Assembly: GCA_021464245.1 (NCBI GenBank) | Contig: JADCRB010000016.1 | Span: 7,602,129-7,666,128 of the forward strand | Reading direction: 5' to 3' | Length of the DNA: 64,000 bases | Source: Carallia brachiata | Taxonomy: Eukaryota; Streptophyta; Magnoliopsida; Malpighiales; Rhizophoraceae | In this document: piece after piece, positions 24,676-37,194 of the stretch | How the letters are laid out: every line of letters starts with the position of its first letter | Position numbering within the stretch: the stretch's first letter is position 1 | The notes under the pieces: model-generated | Told to the model about the DNA's origin: nothing | Database searches by the model: none | What the model saw: the letters and a program-made list of their open reading frames with translations, nothing else | Made by a program: the position numbers and the translations under genes

Positions 24676-27600
24676 TTACAAAACTTGGCACTCCTCTATG
24701 TTCCAGATCTCCTTGGCATATTGGGAAATTGTCCGATCGCTGCTGAATTTACCGCTGCCGGCCGTGCTTAGGATAGACATCTTCAGCCACTTTTTACGGT
24801 CCCTGCAAGGAAGATAGAGCATTATCCATGAAGTCAATTTAGATGTGCACTTGATTTTACAACTCAAATGTAGTTCATGAATTGGGATATCATGGCATGT
24901 ATGCTGAAGTGTGTGATTTGGAACCATCATGTTCAAATCAAGAAAGCAAAGTTCGTACTTGTAAGCTTCATCAACTTTTTGCTGAGCGTCAAGGTATCTT
25001 GGAAAGTCATGTCCGACTAGAAAATAATCACCACGACCGTAACCAGAATTCCCCTCTAGGGACTCAAGAAGTGGGCTGTAATCATAGCTTCCGAATGCTC
25101 CACTTCTTATAAACTGCTTGGCCTCTTCAAACCGAGGATCTGGCTTGAACTGCATAGTCAATGAGGGCCATTGTAAGATATCAGCTTCTTGAATTCAATT
25201 AATGCAGCCAAAAAAAGCAGGGAAAAGTAGAACGATTGCTTTGGAAAAGGAAATATATTTATGCCAGATTTAACATAGCTTTGCATATCATTTCTGATTT
25301 CGCCTTCAGGTTTCCCCTTTATACCACGTAGAGGTAAAAATGGGAAATCAACACAATTTGAAATCAATTTGAAATGTTCTGATAATCATTACGAAGTATA
25401 CAGTGTAGACTAAAACATATTCTGAATGTCAACACTTTTAATTCTCTTACCAATCCATTCTCTCGTTCTTTTCGCAGCCTAGGGACATCATCAGCTGTTG
25501 CACCAAAGAGAAAGAAATTCTCTTCACCAATTTCTGCCCTAATTTCCACATTAGCACCATCTAGTGTCCCTATTATAAGACAGCCATTGAGTGCAAATTT
25601 CATGTTGCTTGTGCCACTTGCCTCCATGCCTGCAGTGCTGATGTGTTGCGATAGCTCGCTTCCTGGAATGAGCATCTCAGCCACTGAAACATTGTAATTT
25701 GGTACGAAGACGACCTGCAAATTTAGCAATTATGAGTCCACATATGCCATAAACTTAGAATTCTAAGTGTGCCTGTCAATAAATTCTATCTACATAGCTA
25801 TATCCATTTTTGGCTAAATCCAAACTTTTTTATTTGTTGCAGAATCTATTTTAGCTTGTAAAACTATGAAGATCACTTCTTTAAGGCAGAAACTCTAGCA
25901 AACTCAACTATGCCTTTGGTCATAATCTTGCTTTGGTCTCCTCCATGATTATTTCATAGAATTACCTTCAAATAATTGTTGACTTCAGGATCGCTATTGA
26001 CAACATCACCAACATCATTTACGAGCTTCACTATTCTTTTAGCATTTGTATAGGTTGCAAATGCCTTTCCTCCAATCATAACAGTGCGTGGAGTTGCATT
26101 CTTCCGTTCTTCATCATTCATTTCCTGCCATAGTTCAGTTCAAACAAGGTTCAGACGTTGCCAATCAGATACGCTCATCAATTTACGGTGCGTGGGTCTG
26201 AAAAAAGATAAGATGTTGCCAAAGGGACATACTTGTTGCCAACTAGCAATATTTTTCTTTTATATAGATGCTTTACATGCTTAGAACAAATAAAAAATAT
26301 GAAGGATGAAACAAATCAAGATCCCTATTTATGCAGTAATTCACCTATGGGGATGCAATTGAGCCTACCACATGGGGTTGATATCATGATAAAGCAAATC
26401 CAAATAACGAATTGCGTATTATTTTACCTTTAGTTTCTTGTACCTATAGATGGCACCCAAAATATTCAGCAGCTGTCTTTTATATTCATGGATGCGCTTT
26501 ACTTGTATGTCAAATAGAGAGGTTGCATCAACACTCACACCTGTGACTCGAAGAATATACTGTGCCAAACGCTGTTTGTTGGCCATTTTGGCAGATGCCC
26601 ACTCAGCTTGGAGGTCCGTGTTATCAGCAAACTATTTCACAAAGCATCATTAGAGGATCTGTTTATTCATATTATACCCAACACATGGAAGCACACACAT
26701 GGTAGACTTACCTCTCGAAGTCCTGTAAGGAGGTCAAGGTTGGTAACCCACTGGTCAGTTTTTAGCCATTTCGTAATTATGCTACTTAGCTCAGGATTGC
26801 AAAATCGAAGCCATCGGCGAGGAGTAATGCCATTTGTTTTGTTTTGGAACTTTTTTGGCCATATGGAGACATAGTCAGCAAATAACTCAGATTTCAAGAT
26901 ATCACTGTGTAACTGTGCAACACCATTCACCTACAAGGAGATGACAAATAACATATTAGTGCATTATTTTGCATGAAGCCAAATTGACAAGTAAGTATCA
27001 GGGCTTCAACAAACTGAAGAACAGAAGAGAACTGTGATTAAAAAGATCATTAGCTGCTTGAAAGCAGTACATATGTTGCAATAGTAGGCACTTAGTTAAA
27101 GTTTAAGACAGCCTCAACCACCAAGAACTTTTTGTATCCAACAAAATTTTTAGAGTTTGAGGTTGGATCTGTACTGGGAAAGAAAATTAACATTTTTTTT
27201 TTCCCAACAGGCTATTGGTTTATGTCTGCAGCTAAAGAGTTATCAACTATTTTATTATGTCACTTTCACGATTTTGAAGAGTTTAAGGATAATCCACTCA
27301 AAGAGATATTGCAACTTCAGATTTCAAAAGACGGGCCTCTTACCGTATGAGAAGATACCACACATAGATTTGCCATCCGCACGACTGGCTTTTGCGGATT
27401 ATCCAAGATTTGCATGTTGGGAAGCTTACTCTCAAGATCGCTGCGAGTGCTGCATATCATTGCAATGAACTGCAAGATTCGAATACTGTCGTTCATGGAC
27501 TAGAACGCTGCATAGCATTGAGAAAGAAAATTGCTTGGTAATATACCCGTTTGTCTATTTCTTCTATGATTTCCATATGACGAGGAAGAAGTTTCCACAT

Positions 27601-30600
27601 AACAGATTGTGACCACTTCTCAAGAGCTTCAGGAAGGACTGTGTGATTGGTATAGGCAATGGTCCTGTTTCAAAGATTAGCATTTGATATATGTTAGACC
27701 TCACCATTTTGCATAAGGAATCGCTTAATGAGATTATTAGCAAAAACAAGGCCATGAAATCCAATAGACAAGTGACCTTGTTGTCAATCCCAAGCTTCAT
27801 CCCATCCAAGTCCTTCATAGTCCATTAGTAACCGCATTAGCTCTGGAATTGCAAGAGTGGGATGAGTATCATTCAGTTGTACTGCAACTTTACTAGGAAA
27901 TGCAGACCATTGCCATGACTCCTTTCCATTTCTCCTCTCCTTAAATCTGAAAATGATATCCTGCAATTGACTCAAGAGTAGGATACAATTTGTAAAACTA
28001 ACATCACAAGCTAAGAAGCAAACATAACAATCAAATTATATTCATCATATTTTCACTTGAAATAAAGCCATCTTCAAGAGATCACAACCATTAATGGCAG
28101 CCAAGGATAAGTGAAAAATCAAATTCGCTCATCTATGCAGCAATTAAAATCTCAAAGATCAAATTTGCTCATCTATGGCACAATTTTACACCATTTGAGA
28201 GAAATGCCAATCCTCAAATATAACTTGAAGGTATCCTAGTACTTAAGCCTATGAAGAATCTGGTTTTCTAGAATCCATAGAAATCAATGTCCAGTAGATT
28301 GACAATCAATATGCACTGCAATTGATTGATACTGTATGTATTCTTATATCTGATGTCCTCAGATGAGATTTATTTTGAACTTCAGAGATAATAAAGGAAG
28401 AAGCTATGATGAAAACTTTTGGGCTGTGTTATGGTAGGAGCAGAAAAAACAAAAAGGAATGTCGAATCAAGTTGCCCAACCTGAAGTGATGCACTGCAGA
28501 GAAGGAATTGTTGCTTCAGCCTCAAAAGCTTCCCATTTTCTGTAGCATCCCCCGGATAAAGAATGGCACAAATCTGTATATGCAAAACTTTGACAATTGA
28601 GCTTGAGGCAAAAAATTGAAAATTGTACGGATGCACACAATTTGACGAGAACTATCTTCACCATATTATTTCTTTCAGTGATAAACAACAAACTGACACA
28701 ACCACAAGATGAGGAAAGCAATGGCTAATTTTGGGGTATGAATTGATGCACGTTCTTTAAAACATGGGACAAAATGCTGGACAAAGCAATACAATGGAAA
28801 AAAAAGTTGAAAAGCAACCTGTTGAGCTCGAGAATGAAGTTGTGATGCAGATTCATACTGTCCATCATTAAACTGAAATAGATCGAAGTCCTCAGAAGTA
28901 GCTCTTGCCTCCCAAAGACGAAGACTGATAGTATTCTTAGTTTTGTATCCTGGAACCGGCACATCATAGGCCAGAGCTTGAACAATCTCCCCATCGACCC
29001 ATTTTCTCCTGGAAATCAAAGTGCAAACATTACATTGACATCCTTTTTTTTCAGAGAAATCAATGTACATAAACCCAAGAAAAGTTAAAAGTAAATATCT
29101 CTCCTCATGAATGAAGGGAATCCTGAAACAAGTTAAGCAGTGCCCTCATCAACTAAATGTTCATTCTTAAACTGAAACTTACGATCCATCAGGCTTAACC
29201 TCAACACGACCAAAGAATCTGACAGGGAATACAATGTCATGTCTGACAATTTCCCAGGGACTAAATTTCTGCAAAATTTCATTCAAAACAAAGCGTCAAT
29301 AGATTTCCAAGAAATTAATCAACATTTTGACAAAGGGACCAGTAAATTCAAACCTCAAGCCAGTCCTCAGCAATTTCTTCTTGGCCCTCCTTGGTTATCC
29401 GTTGTTTAAAGAGCCCATATTTGTACCTCAGGCCATAACCCCATGCAGGCAAGTTCAATGTTGCCATTGAATCCAGAAAGCATGAAGCAAGTCTTCCTAG
29501 ACCTCCATTTCCCAGAGCTGCATCTTTCTCCTACAAAGATTCATATCCTATAATCAGTGACAATGCATGCTGGGAGACATTTGGCTCGTTGTGTTTCAAA
29601 TTGAACCATGATCCAGACATGCAAACTAATATAATCCTTTTGCAACAAGCTTCAGAAATGACAATAACCGAGTAATATTCCTTCATATCGGATCACCTGT
29701 TCAACAACTTCTTCAAGCTCATGCCCCAGCTTATTTAAAGCACCTGCATATGCATCTATGATGTCCAGGTTGCCTACAGCATTGGTCAAAGCTCGTCCTT
29801 GAAGATATTCCATTGACAGGTAATATGTTTGCTTTGGATCAGCTTTGTGAAAATGGAAGTAAGTCTCATTCCATTGCTTGAAATATAAAAAGTTAAATAT
29901 TAGTCAAAATAAACTTTGTTCTCAGGACATTACGGTTGCAAACAATTCCACAAAAAAAAAAGACACTTTGATCAGTATTTGGAAGAACGATCAAGTTATC
30001 CTTAAATTTCTAATCATGAGTACAAAAAAGAGTGACACAAACAGATAGAGCATATGAAATTCTTAGCATTTCTTGGTGATTTAGCAGAACAATTGCTGTA
30101 TATGGATATCCCAAAGTGCCTCCACTTATCGGTAAATCCATCTATCTAATAATCCCACTAAAAGAGCACCAAGCTTTGCTCAGATGGTTGACAGGCGCTG
30201 CCTCCAATACCCAGGTCTGAGGTTCGAACGCCAGGTCTGGGACCTAGCACTCACCCTCCCCTGCGCTCCTCTTACCGTTGGACTACCAAGTCCGATGGAC
30301 GAAGAAAAATAAAAAAACCCATTACAAGGATAATTGCTGTGTATGGATATCCCAAAGTGCCTCCACTCATCATTAAACCCATCTATCCAATAAACCCATT
30401 AAAAGCACATCAACAAAGATCAAAAGGCAATACCTTTACGAGGCAATCACGGACGCTCTCTGCGGTGGCGTAGAAAGCTTGTTCTGGCTCAAACTTGGAA
30501 GGGGAGAAATGGGGATTGTACTGTGCATGGTAGTTGATATTCGATGCAATCTCTGCTGGTTCACCGGCCAGTGGATGTGCAGCGACAGGAACTTCAGTAG

Positions 30601-30661
30601 AAACCGCAGAGACCGTTCTAGTAGTGGCGGTGGCGCCATTATCTTTGGCAATAGCTGCCAT
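24676..30661 (-). CDS. PHS2: Cytosolic alpha-glucan phosphorylase (H type), with a one-base gap in exon 7
   Basis: Glycosyltransferase family 35, PLP-dependent. It phosphorolyses cytosolic heteroglycans in maltose metabolism. Exons on the minus strand: 30661-30434, 29876-29697, 29530-29354, 29268-29184, 29008-28819, 28573-28481, 27960-27777, 27664-27547, 27469-27344, 26930-26712, 26631-26428, 26124-25966, 25714-25451, 25149-24959 and 24802-24676, about 848 residues. The PLP lysine region reads [14 protein letters not shown] near residue 694. There is no transit peptide and no 78-residue insertion of the plastid form, so it is the cytosolic isoform. Exon 7 reads GLGWDEAWD and then an in-frame TGA, because one base is missing before the donor (near 27790). 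The other junctions are in phase, except that exon 4 (29184-29268) also seems one base short; I am less sure of that. Confidence 0.95.
30091..30410. repeat. About 80-base direct repeats flanking a SINE in PHS2 intron 1
   Basis: Two similar copies, about 30091-30171 and 30332-30410, both containing tatggatatcccaaagtgcc and a ccatctatc-type tail. They lie directly either side of a tRNA-like SINE. They are too long for a normal target duplication and are only about 85 percent alike by eye. Confidence 0.8.
30172..30325 (+). mobile_element. tRNA-derived SINE in PHS2 intron 1
   Basis: It has a box A-like tgctcagatggttgacagg and a box B gaggttcgaacgcc at tRNA-like spacing, then a short body and an A-rich tail (gaagaaaaataaaaaaa). 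It lies antisense to PHS2. The ends are approximate. Confidence 0.7.
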
Positions 30662-32574
30662 TGCTCAGCCTTCTGATAATTTCCTGAAAATAAGAAAATT
30701 GTACAAATAAAGTGGAATCTTACAAATTTTTTGAAGACCGATACGTGTAATAAGAGTAAGTATACACGTTTTAAATGTTTTTATCTTAAATAATATCTTG
30801 ATTAAAATTATAATTAATTATAAAAATAATAAATATTTTAAAAATATTAATTTATAATTTTAATCAGAACACAATATAAAATAAAAATACTCGAAATAAT
30901 AACATCTTTTTATATAATAAATGTGATGAGATTCATGTGATGAAACAGAAGAAGAGAAAAAGAACGTTACTTTCGAAAAGAAAATTGCTTTTGGCTTTCG
31001 AACTTTGATTTCCGCAATGCAAAAGTTTCTAAATATGTGGGAAGGTAGGTGCTTTGTTAAAGAGAGACAGCAGCTATCCTATCAATGGAAGCAACTTGGA
31101 GAGGAACACAAATAAGTGAGATACATGTGATGGTATGGTGAGGTGAAGAGCAAATAATGGGTGGAACATGAAAGATATTTTTGAAAAACAGAAGTCCAAT
31201 GAAACTTCAAGAAAATTAGAGGATTGGGAGGGAGAATATGCCAAAAAGATTAGATTTTTTTAAGCAAAAACTTTAATCACAGAGATTGCAGAAAAATGCC
31301 AAAAGGGGGGGTTTTCTTTTCTTTTGCCCTTTTCGGGCGTTTCTTCAATAAAAATCAGTACTTTCTTTTACGGGCTTGAAGTGAAGAAATGAGAAATTGA
31401 GAGACGTTGAAGAAGGAAAAAGATAAGTGACAACCTATTAATACATGTTTCCAAATTTAATGCTTCAATTGATGTTTTAATTAAAATTAAAATTGATATT
31501 TTAAAAATAAGAGTAATAATTTTAAAAATATAAAAATAATAAATATTTAAAAAATTATTATTGTTATTTAAAAAATATCAATCTTAATTTTAATCAGACA
31601 ACTAATAAAATACTAAGTTTTAAAATATTAATATTTTCTCAACCATAAACATAAATATACAAAAATTTGAGTTGTTAAATTTTAAAAAATAAATAAAATT
31701 ATTATATATTATTAAATTAATTATATAATTTTTATATAACTCATCAGTAATGTTGAAAACGCAATTTTGCTCTTTGGAGAATGTGATGCTCACATGCATC
31801 AATAGAGTCAGAGCTCAGAGGAAGGCCATGGGGGGCAATGGGTAATTTGTATTGCATTCGCACGTTTGCCTTTCATCTTTTTGAGAGATTTGAAAGGGCG
31901 TGGGACACGTGGACGCTTTAAATGGAAGCGCGCAAAGCCAAGACTGACGTGCATAGGCGCCCATCGTTTAGTTCTTATCTTTGCATTTTTTTTTTATAAT
32001 TTCTTGGATCTCGGAGTCAAATTGTTGCATCATTCGTGCATGTACATTATTATAATTTTTTTTATAAAAAAATAATTTATTAATAATATATTATCTTTTA
32101 AATTTATAAATTAAAACTGAAATAATTTCTCATTTATTGTTCTCCATTTGATTATTTTTAAAAGACAGACTTATCATATGAGTTTTATTAAATCTAACAA
32201 ATTTTCTTTGTATTCAATTATATAGTTAATGAATCGTAAATTTATAATTATGTATTTATATAATCTCATTTATTTGAGATAGAGACCGTATCAGAACTCA
32301 AATTCAAATTATTAAAAAATATATATATATTAAATTATTATTAAATTATTAATTCAAATAATATATTATTATAATTATTCATTGCATGTTTGTGAATCGT
32401 CAGGATAGCATAAAGTATAGAGTTATTGTATTTTAGATAATTATATTAAATTGAGCAGATAATTTATTCAAAAATATTTAAGAATTTATTTATTTTTTTA
32501 TCAAATTCAATCATTTAAGATCTATCTAATCATCCTTTGTATTATATTTAAAAAATAAAAAACTTTGTGGCTGC
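30662..32574. other. PHS2 upstream region and AT-rich intergenic DNA
   Basis: The PHS2 promoter side. It is AT-rich with several short inverted AT stretches. A GC-richer patch (31890-31975) has no recognisable product. No gene is seen. Confidence 0.5.
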
Positions 32575-32925
32575 AAGTTTTAGTAACTATAAGTGATTGT
32601 CAATATATAAAATAAAAGATAAAATATAGAACGTGACAAAAAAATAATAAAAAAATTATATAATATATCAAAAAAAATATAAAATTTATATAAATATACA
32701 TAAAAAAATTTAGTTATTAATGACTATTCACACAGATATAACATGTCAAAGAAAATTATACCACTTGTGTGAACAGTCATTAAATATTTTTTTTTTTATA
32801 GTTATTTATGCGAGTCGTATAATTTTCTTTAATATGTATTATTTTCTATAAATCTTCTATCTGTATATTTTATCTCTTATATAATATACTGACAACTAAT
32901 TATAATCACTAAACTTACAGCAATG
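32575..32925. mobile_element. Fold-back MITE
   Basis: Two inverted arms of about 150 bases around a short centre. The inner arms are taatgactattcacaca and tgtgtgaacagtcatta. The outer ends are gcaagttttagtaactataa and, reverse complemented, gtaagtttagtgattataat. I could not define a target duplication. The transcript would form a long hairpin. Confidence 0.7.
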
Positions 32926-33394
32926 CAGTGATCTGCTTTAAAAAATCACAATAAATATTTTTTGAAAATAGAATATATGAATACAAGTCAAATTTACCAG
33001 TGGAAGCTCTCAAATTTATCCTCGTGTCTTGAAAGCTGTGTAGTCAGACTGCCAAAGATTATGTTGGTATCTTATGCCCATTCCCTCCAGCTAATTAGAC
33101 AATCACAAATACTGTTTCAATTTTGAACACGATTCAACTTACAACCCTGATTTTGTAATAAAATTTCTTACTAACCCAGATGTAGAAACAATCTGGAGTC
33201 ATAATATATGCCTAATATAGTGAAATCGATAACAGTGTAAAACTTTAGCATCTGCTCTGCATGTTTGGCACACAGGCGGCTTACATAAATCTTTTCTGTA
33301 GTTTTCAGTCAAAAAAAAGAAAAAAAAAATATTTTCTGTAGTGTCTATGGATGTGGGAAGAGAACATCAACAGAAATTGTGGGCAGATGTTTAG

Positions 33395-33525
33395 GCTGAG
33401 TGGTGGAGACAATGCCCCCACCACACTAGGCCAGGGTTCAAAATCCCATCTAGTTCTCATTTGTCCATCCCCAATACTTAAATATGAGCTCCACAACCAC
33501 TAAGCTGAAAGACCAAAAAATAAAA
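33395..33525 (+). mobile_element. tRNA-derived SINE
   Basis: It has a box A-like taggctgagtggtgg and a box B-like gggttcaaaatccc with tRNA-like spacing, then a short body and an A-rich end (accaaaaaataaaataaaa). It lies 3' of the CRCK gene. The ends are approximate. Confidence 0.65.
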
Positions 33526-33774
33526 TAAAATCAATAAAAATTGTACAATTCAAGAATTTGGCTTCCACCAAACCCCTTACAGTGTAAGGATTTACATAAA
33601 ATACAGCTTAGACAAACCATTAAAGTGTGAGATTTCCTCACCATTTGAGGACCACAAAATTCTAATAACCATTTACAAAGTACAAAGGCTTCATATTTAA
33701 ACTTATGCAGAGCAAAATCGAAAAGAACAATGGAATATTTTCTAATGAACAGATTCACAGAGATCAACACTCCT

Positions 33775-35980
33775 TCATGCAGACTTAAATTTGGGGCTCT
33801 CCCCACCTTTAATACCATATGTCGTGTTTCGGATTTTCTTTGGATCTCTGTGGGGAAAGCTTGCAGAAGCAGAAGCAGAAGCAGAAGCAGAAGCAGAAGA
33901 GGAAGACAAGGTTTTTTCCCTCAAGTCTTTTCGTATTCCCCAGAGCACTTCAGCACATTCCTTCATCGAAGGCCTTGATTGTTTTGAAGGTGCAAGGCAT
34001 CTGTTGGCTAATATAAGGACTTTCTCTACTACCATGTTTGATTCAGGACTTCTCCTAAGGAATGGATCCATGACAAGTATGGCATCTCCTTCTTTTAATC
34101 TCTGCATTGCCTGCAAGGGATTAAGATATTTATACATATGTTTAGCTTTTCATGCAAGAGTTTGGGTTTAGATGCTACTATCTTGTCGATGAAGAAAAAG
34201 TCCAAATCAGATGTACATGAGGTAAAAGGTGATGCTTGAAGGCTTACCCATTTTGCAGTTAATCTTTCTTTTGATGGCCTCTTTTGCTCAATCGGATACC
34301 TTCCACTCATCAATTCAACAAGCAATACACCGAAAGAGTAGACGTCACTCTTTTCAGTGAGCTGATATGTTCTCAGGTATTCAGGATCCAGGTAGCCTGT
34401 TGTTCCTTTGACTTGAGTTGAAATGTGAGATGCATCAGTGTCTCCTGTGGTCAATCGTGCAAACCCAAAATCTGTCACTTTGGCCCGGAGCTTCTCCGTA
34501 ATGAGAATGTTCGATGATTTTATGTCCCTGTGGATTATTGGGGGTTCTGTCAATTGAAAGAGTGAAATTCAGGATTCTGAAAGCTTCTTTGTGGTTTAAA
34601 CAATGCCACAAGGGAAAAATAACAGAACAATCAATTATGTTTGTAGAAGAACATAGGAATAAAAAATTCCAATCAATTCAAGAGTTCATAGTCGAACTTG
34701 GAATTGGAATTTATATATTGTTTTGCCCATCTAAGAAATGGTGTATCATGAATTAGCCTCATGTCAAATGGTTAAACCAAAACCGACACTTCAAAAGGAA
34801 GAACGATGCCACACCTGTGTACGTGTGAAGATAGGTAATCGCATGAGCTACATCAATTGCAATATCAAGACGTTCAGCAATCTCCAGTCTATTTACCTTT
34901 ATCCCTGCGTCATCAATGATCAATCCAAACGAGTTAATGTGGCCAGTTCTGCTTGCTGATATAAAACAACTCGAATGAAGATGCAAGGACAATCAACTAC
35001 ATGTATTCTTTTCCGAGTTTAATTAAATTCCCTGAGAGCTCAATTAACAACTACGGATTCACTCACCATCCAGATGTTCTCGAAGATTACCATTGCCAAC
35101 ATATTCAACCACAATAATGCACTCGTCTCCTTGCTCTAGAAATCCATATAATCTCACCAAATTCATATGTTCGATTTTTGACAGTGCAAGTACTTCGTTC
35201 TTGAACTCTGATAGCAAATTCTTGGAATAAGTATTCTGCCCACATTTCCAAGCCAGTGTAATGATGATTAGTGAGAATAACTAAATGTAGTCTGTAATTC
35301 AAACCATGTCTTCTATCTTAGTTATTAACTTGCCACTCACTTACCTTGTGTGCACGCTTCACAGCGACCAGCGATCCATCTTTGAGCCTTCCTTTGTAAA
35401 CAATTCCGAAACCACCTTGTCCTAGCTGGTTAGCTCGAGAGAAATTCTCGGTGGCCTTACAAATCTCTTCAATGGAGAACGTGGCTGTTCCGAAGAGTCC
35501 ACTTGGCGTATTGGAAGAACCATAGGAGCTGGAGGACCTAAATCTCGACGAAGTCTTACTACTGCTTGCTGTTGAAAGATCAGTTGAAACTGCAGGTTAC
35601 AGAGAAAAATTAGTTTCTGAATCCTATGCTCTTGTGAAAGAATTTCGTCAGGAAAAATATCATGGTTGAATTTTTGATTGGCAGTTAGTTAAGATTCCTC
35701 ATCTGGGGTTCCTTGAAAAAGATCATTCAAGTTCTTCTGGCAGCAACTTACAAGAGAACTTCCTGACGCGACCGCTGCTTTTGCTTGCATCTATAGCTCC
35801 CACTGCCTTTCTCCTCCGAGGACTGAAAATTGCGAAAGCTGCAGCCAATTTTTTGCCTGCAGATTTGATGGATTTCAACAAAGGAGTGGCTTTGCTGCCG
35901 TTGACGCCATGTTGGAAACTATAGTTCTGTGTTTTTCGGCTTGGTGAATCAACCATACGCTGCGTGGATGTTCTCTTCAT
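33775..35980 (-). CDS. Calmodulin-binding receptor-like cytoplasmic kinase (CRCK1/2 type)
   Basis: A Ser/Thr kinase of the RLK/Pelle superfamily without ectodomain. CRCK kinases bind calmodulin and link calcium to stress signalling. Six exons join in phase: 35980-35752, 35589-35345, 35235-35067, 34904-34815, 34546-34248 and 34110-33775 (455 residues). The N-terminus is basic and Ser-rich, with no signal peptide or membrane segment. Kinase motifs are intact: glycine loop [16 protein letters not shown] lysine (about residue 154), [10 protein letters not shown] (an RD kinase), DFG in [10 protein letters not shown], and [10 protein letters not shown]. The C-terminal tail contains a Ser-Ala repeat encoded by a hexanucleotide microsatellite. 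Its neighbourhood with GIL1, PUMP2 and a DUF740 gene supports orthology to the Arabidopsis CRCK1 locus. The exact CRCK number is inferred. Confidence 0.92.
33862..33900. repeat. Hexanucleotide (GCAGAA)n microsatellite inside the CRCK coding region
   Basis: About six units of gcagaa on the plus strand, read on the minus strand as alternating Ser and Ala codons near the kinase C-terminus. Length changes in six-base steps stay in frame. Confidence 0.9.
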
Positions 35981-36015
35981 TTGCAGATGTGAAGGCCTGC
36001 TTTCTTGTGTATCAT
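35977..36015 (-). promoter_or_regulatory. Upstream ORF overlapping the CRCK start codon
   Basis: A 12-codon upstream frame ([12 protein letters not shown]) starts at 36015. Its TGA stop overlaps the main ATG as ATGA (35980-35977). If the leader includes it, ribosomes would have to leaky-scan or reinitiate, which could limit kinase translation. The transcript start is not visible. Confidence 0.45.
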
Positions 36016-36517
36016 TGCTTGAGCCTAGGAAGTAAACGGTGGGGTTTCACTTCCATGCTGCATATTACTACATCAACAGGACCACTTCAAACATTCAAGC
36101 TTTGTTGATCTGGTCTCCAATTAAAGATCATTAGCCCACCTAGAATTTTTTTTTTCCACGTGAACTGGCCCAGATTTTTAAATTCGAACATGAACCGAGT
36201 CAGCTCTGGCGAGTAAAAAGGGCAAAAGAATTTCCAAGTCAAATATAAAATATTCTACCCAATAAGTTTGCCAATTGGAAACGTTAGGCGGACAATCCAA
36301 TCTTTTTGTCATTACACAGAGATTCTTTGCACAAAAATTTGACACGGTACAACATACGCGTAAACCATGGATATACGTTACACTATCATTTAGTTACTAA
36401 CTTACAAATTTCTTTCTCCGTGATTGTATAATATATGAACCGCTATGTACGAAAGGACGTGGAAGAAGCACACACTGCACCTAATGACCCCTAATAGTCA
36501 AACTAATTTTTTTTAAA

Positions 36518-36907
36518 GGTAATATTTTTTTTAGTCTTAAATTTTTATAATATTTTATAATTAAATCTAAAACCATTCAACTTTTTTAATTAAATCTTAT
36601 ACATTTCAAATCTTTTATAATTGAATCTAATCTGTCAGGTGAATTAAATGTATTTTAACCAAATGAAAATGAATTGAAAAAGATGAATAAAAAAAGCATA
36701 CATATATCTTTCAAAACCTTTTTTAATTTACTTCTATTTAATCAAAAAATACATTTAATTTACTTCTATTTGACTGAAGATCACCGATAAAAAAAGGCTT
36801 GATTGAAAAAAATTTTAAAAATACAAAACTCAATTAAAAAATTTAAAAAACTTAAGACTCAATTATGATAATTTATAAAAATTTAAAATTTAAAATAATG
36901 TTATTCC
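36518..36907. mobile_element. Fold-back MITE, probably Mutator-like
   Basis: The ends ggtaatatttttttta and (reverse complement of the right end) ggaataacattatttta are followed by further inverted similarity (cttaaatttttataa). T-rich flanks tttttttaa on both sides may be a 9-base target duplication, but low complexity makes this uncertain. Confidence 0.55.
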
Positions 36908-37194
36908 TTTTTTTTAATCTTTCCTAATTCTACGGCTCAAATTCGCTACTTACTTACTGCATGTCTGAGTAAATCGAGACACAAATGCAAAAGCAAGTTT
37001 GACCCATTCACACGGCCGCCCATTCATTCTGACAGCTGTCTTAAGTGAACCTGCGTTTTTTGTGGACCCCGTTTCATTAGTTACCGGCTCGGTGACGGTC
37101 CTTTCCTAATTGATTTCCATTTGCCAGCCCATGCACAAAGCTTCCTTTGCCAACGCCGTGGAGTCGATGTCGCTGACATTCGTGAATAATCTAA

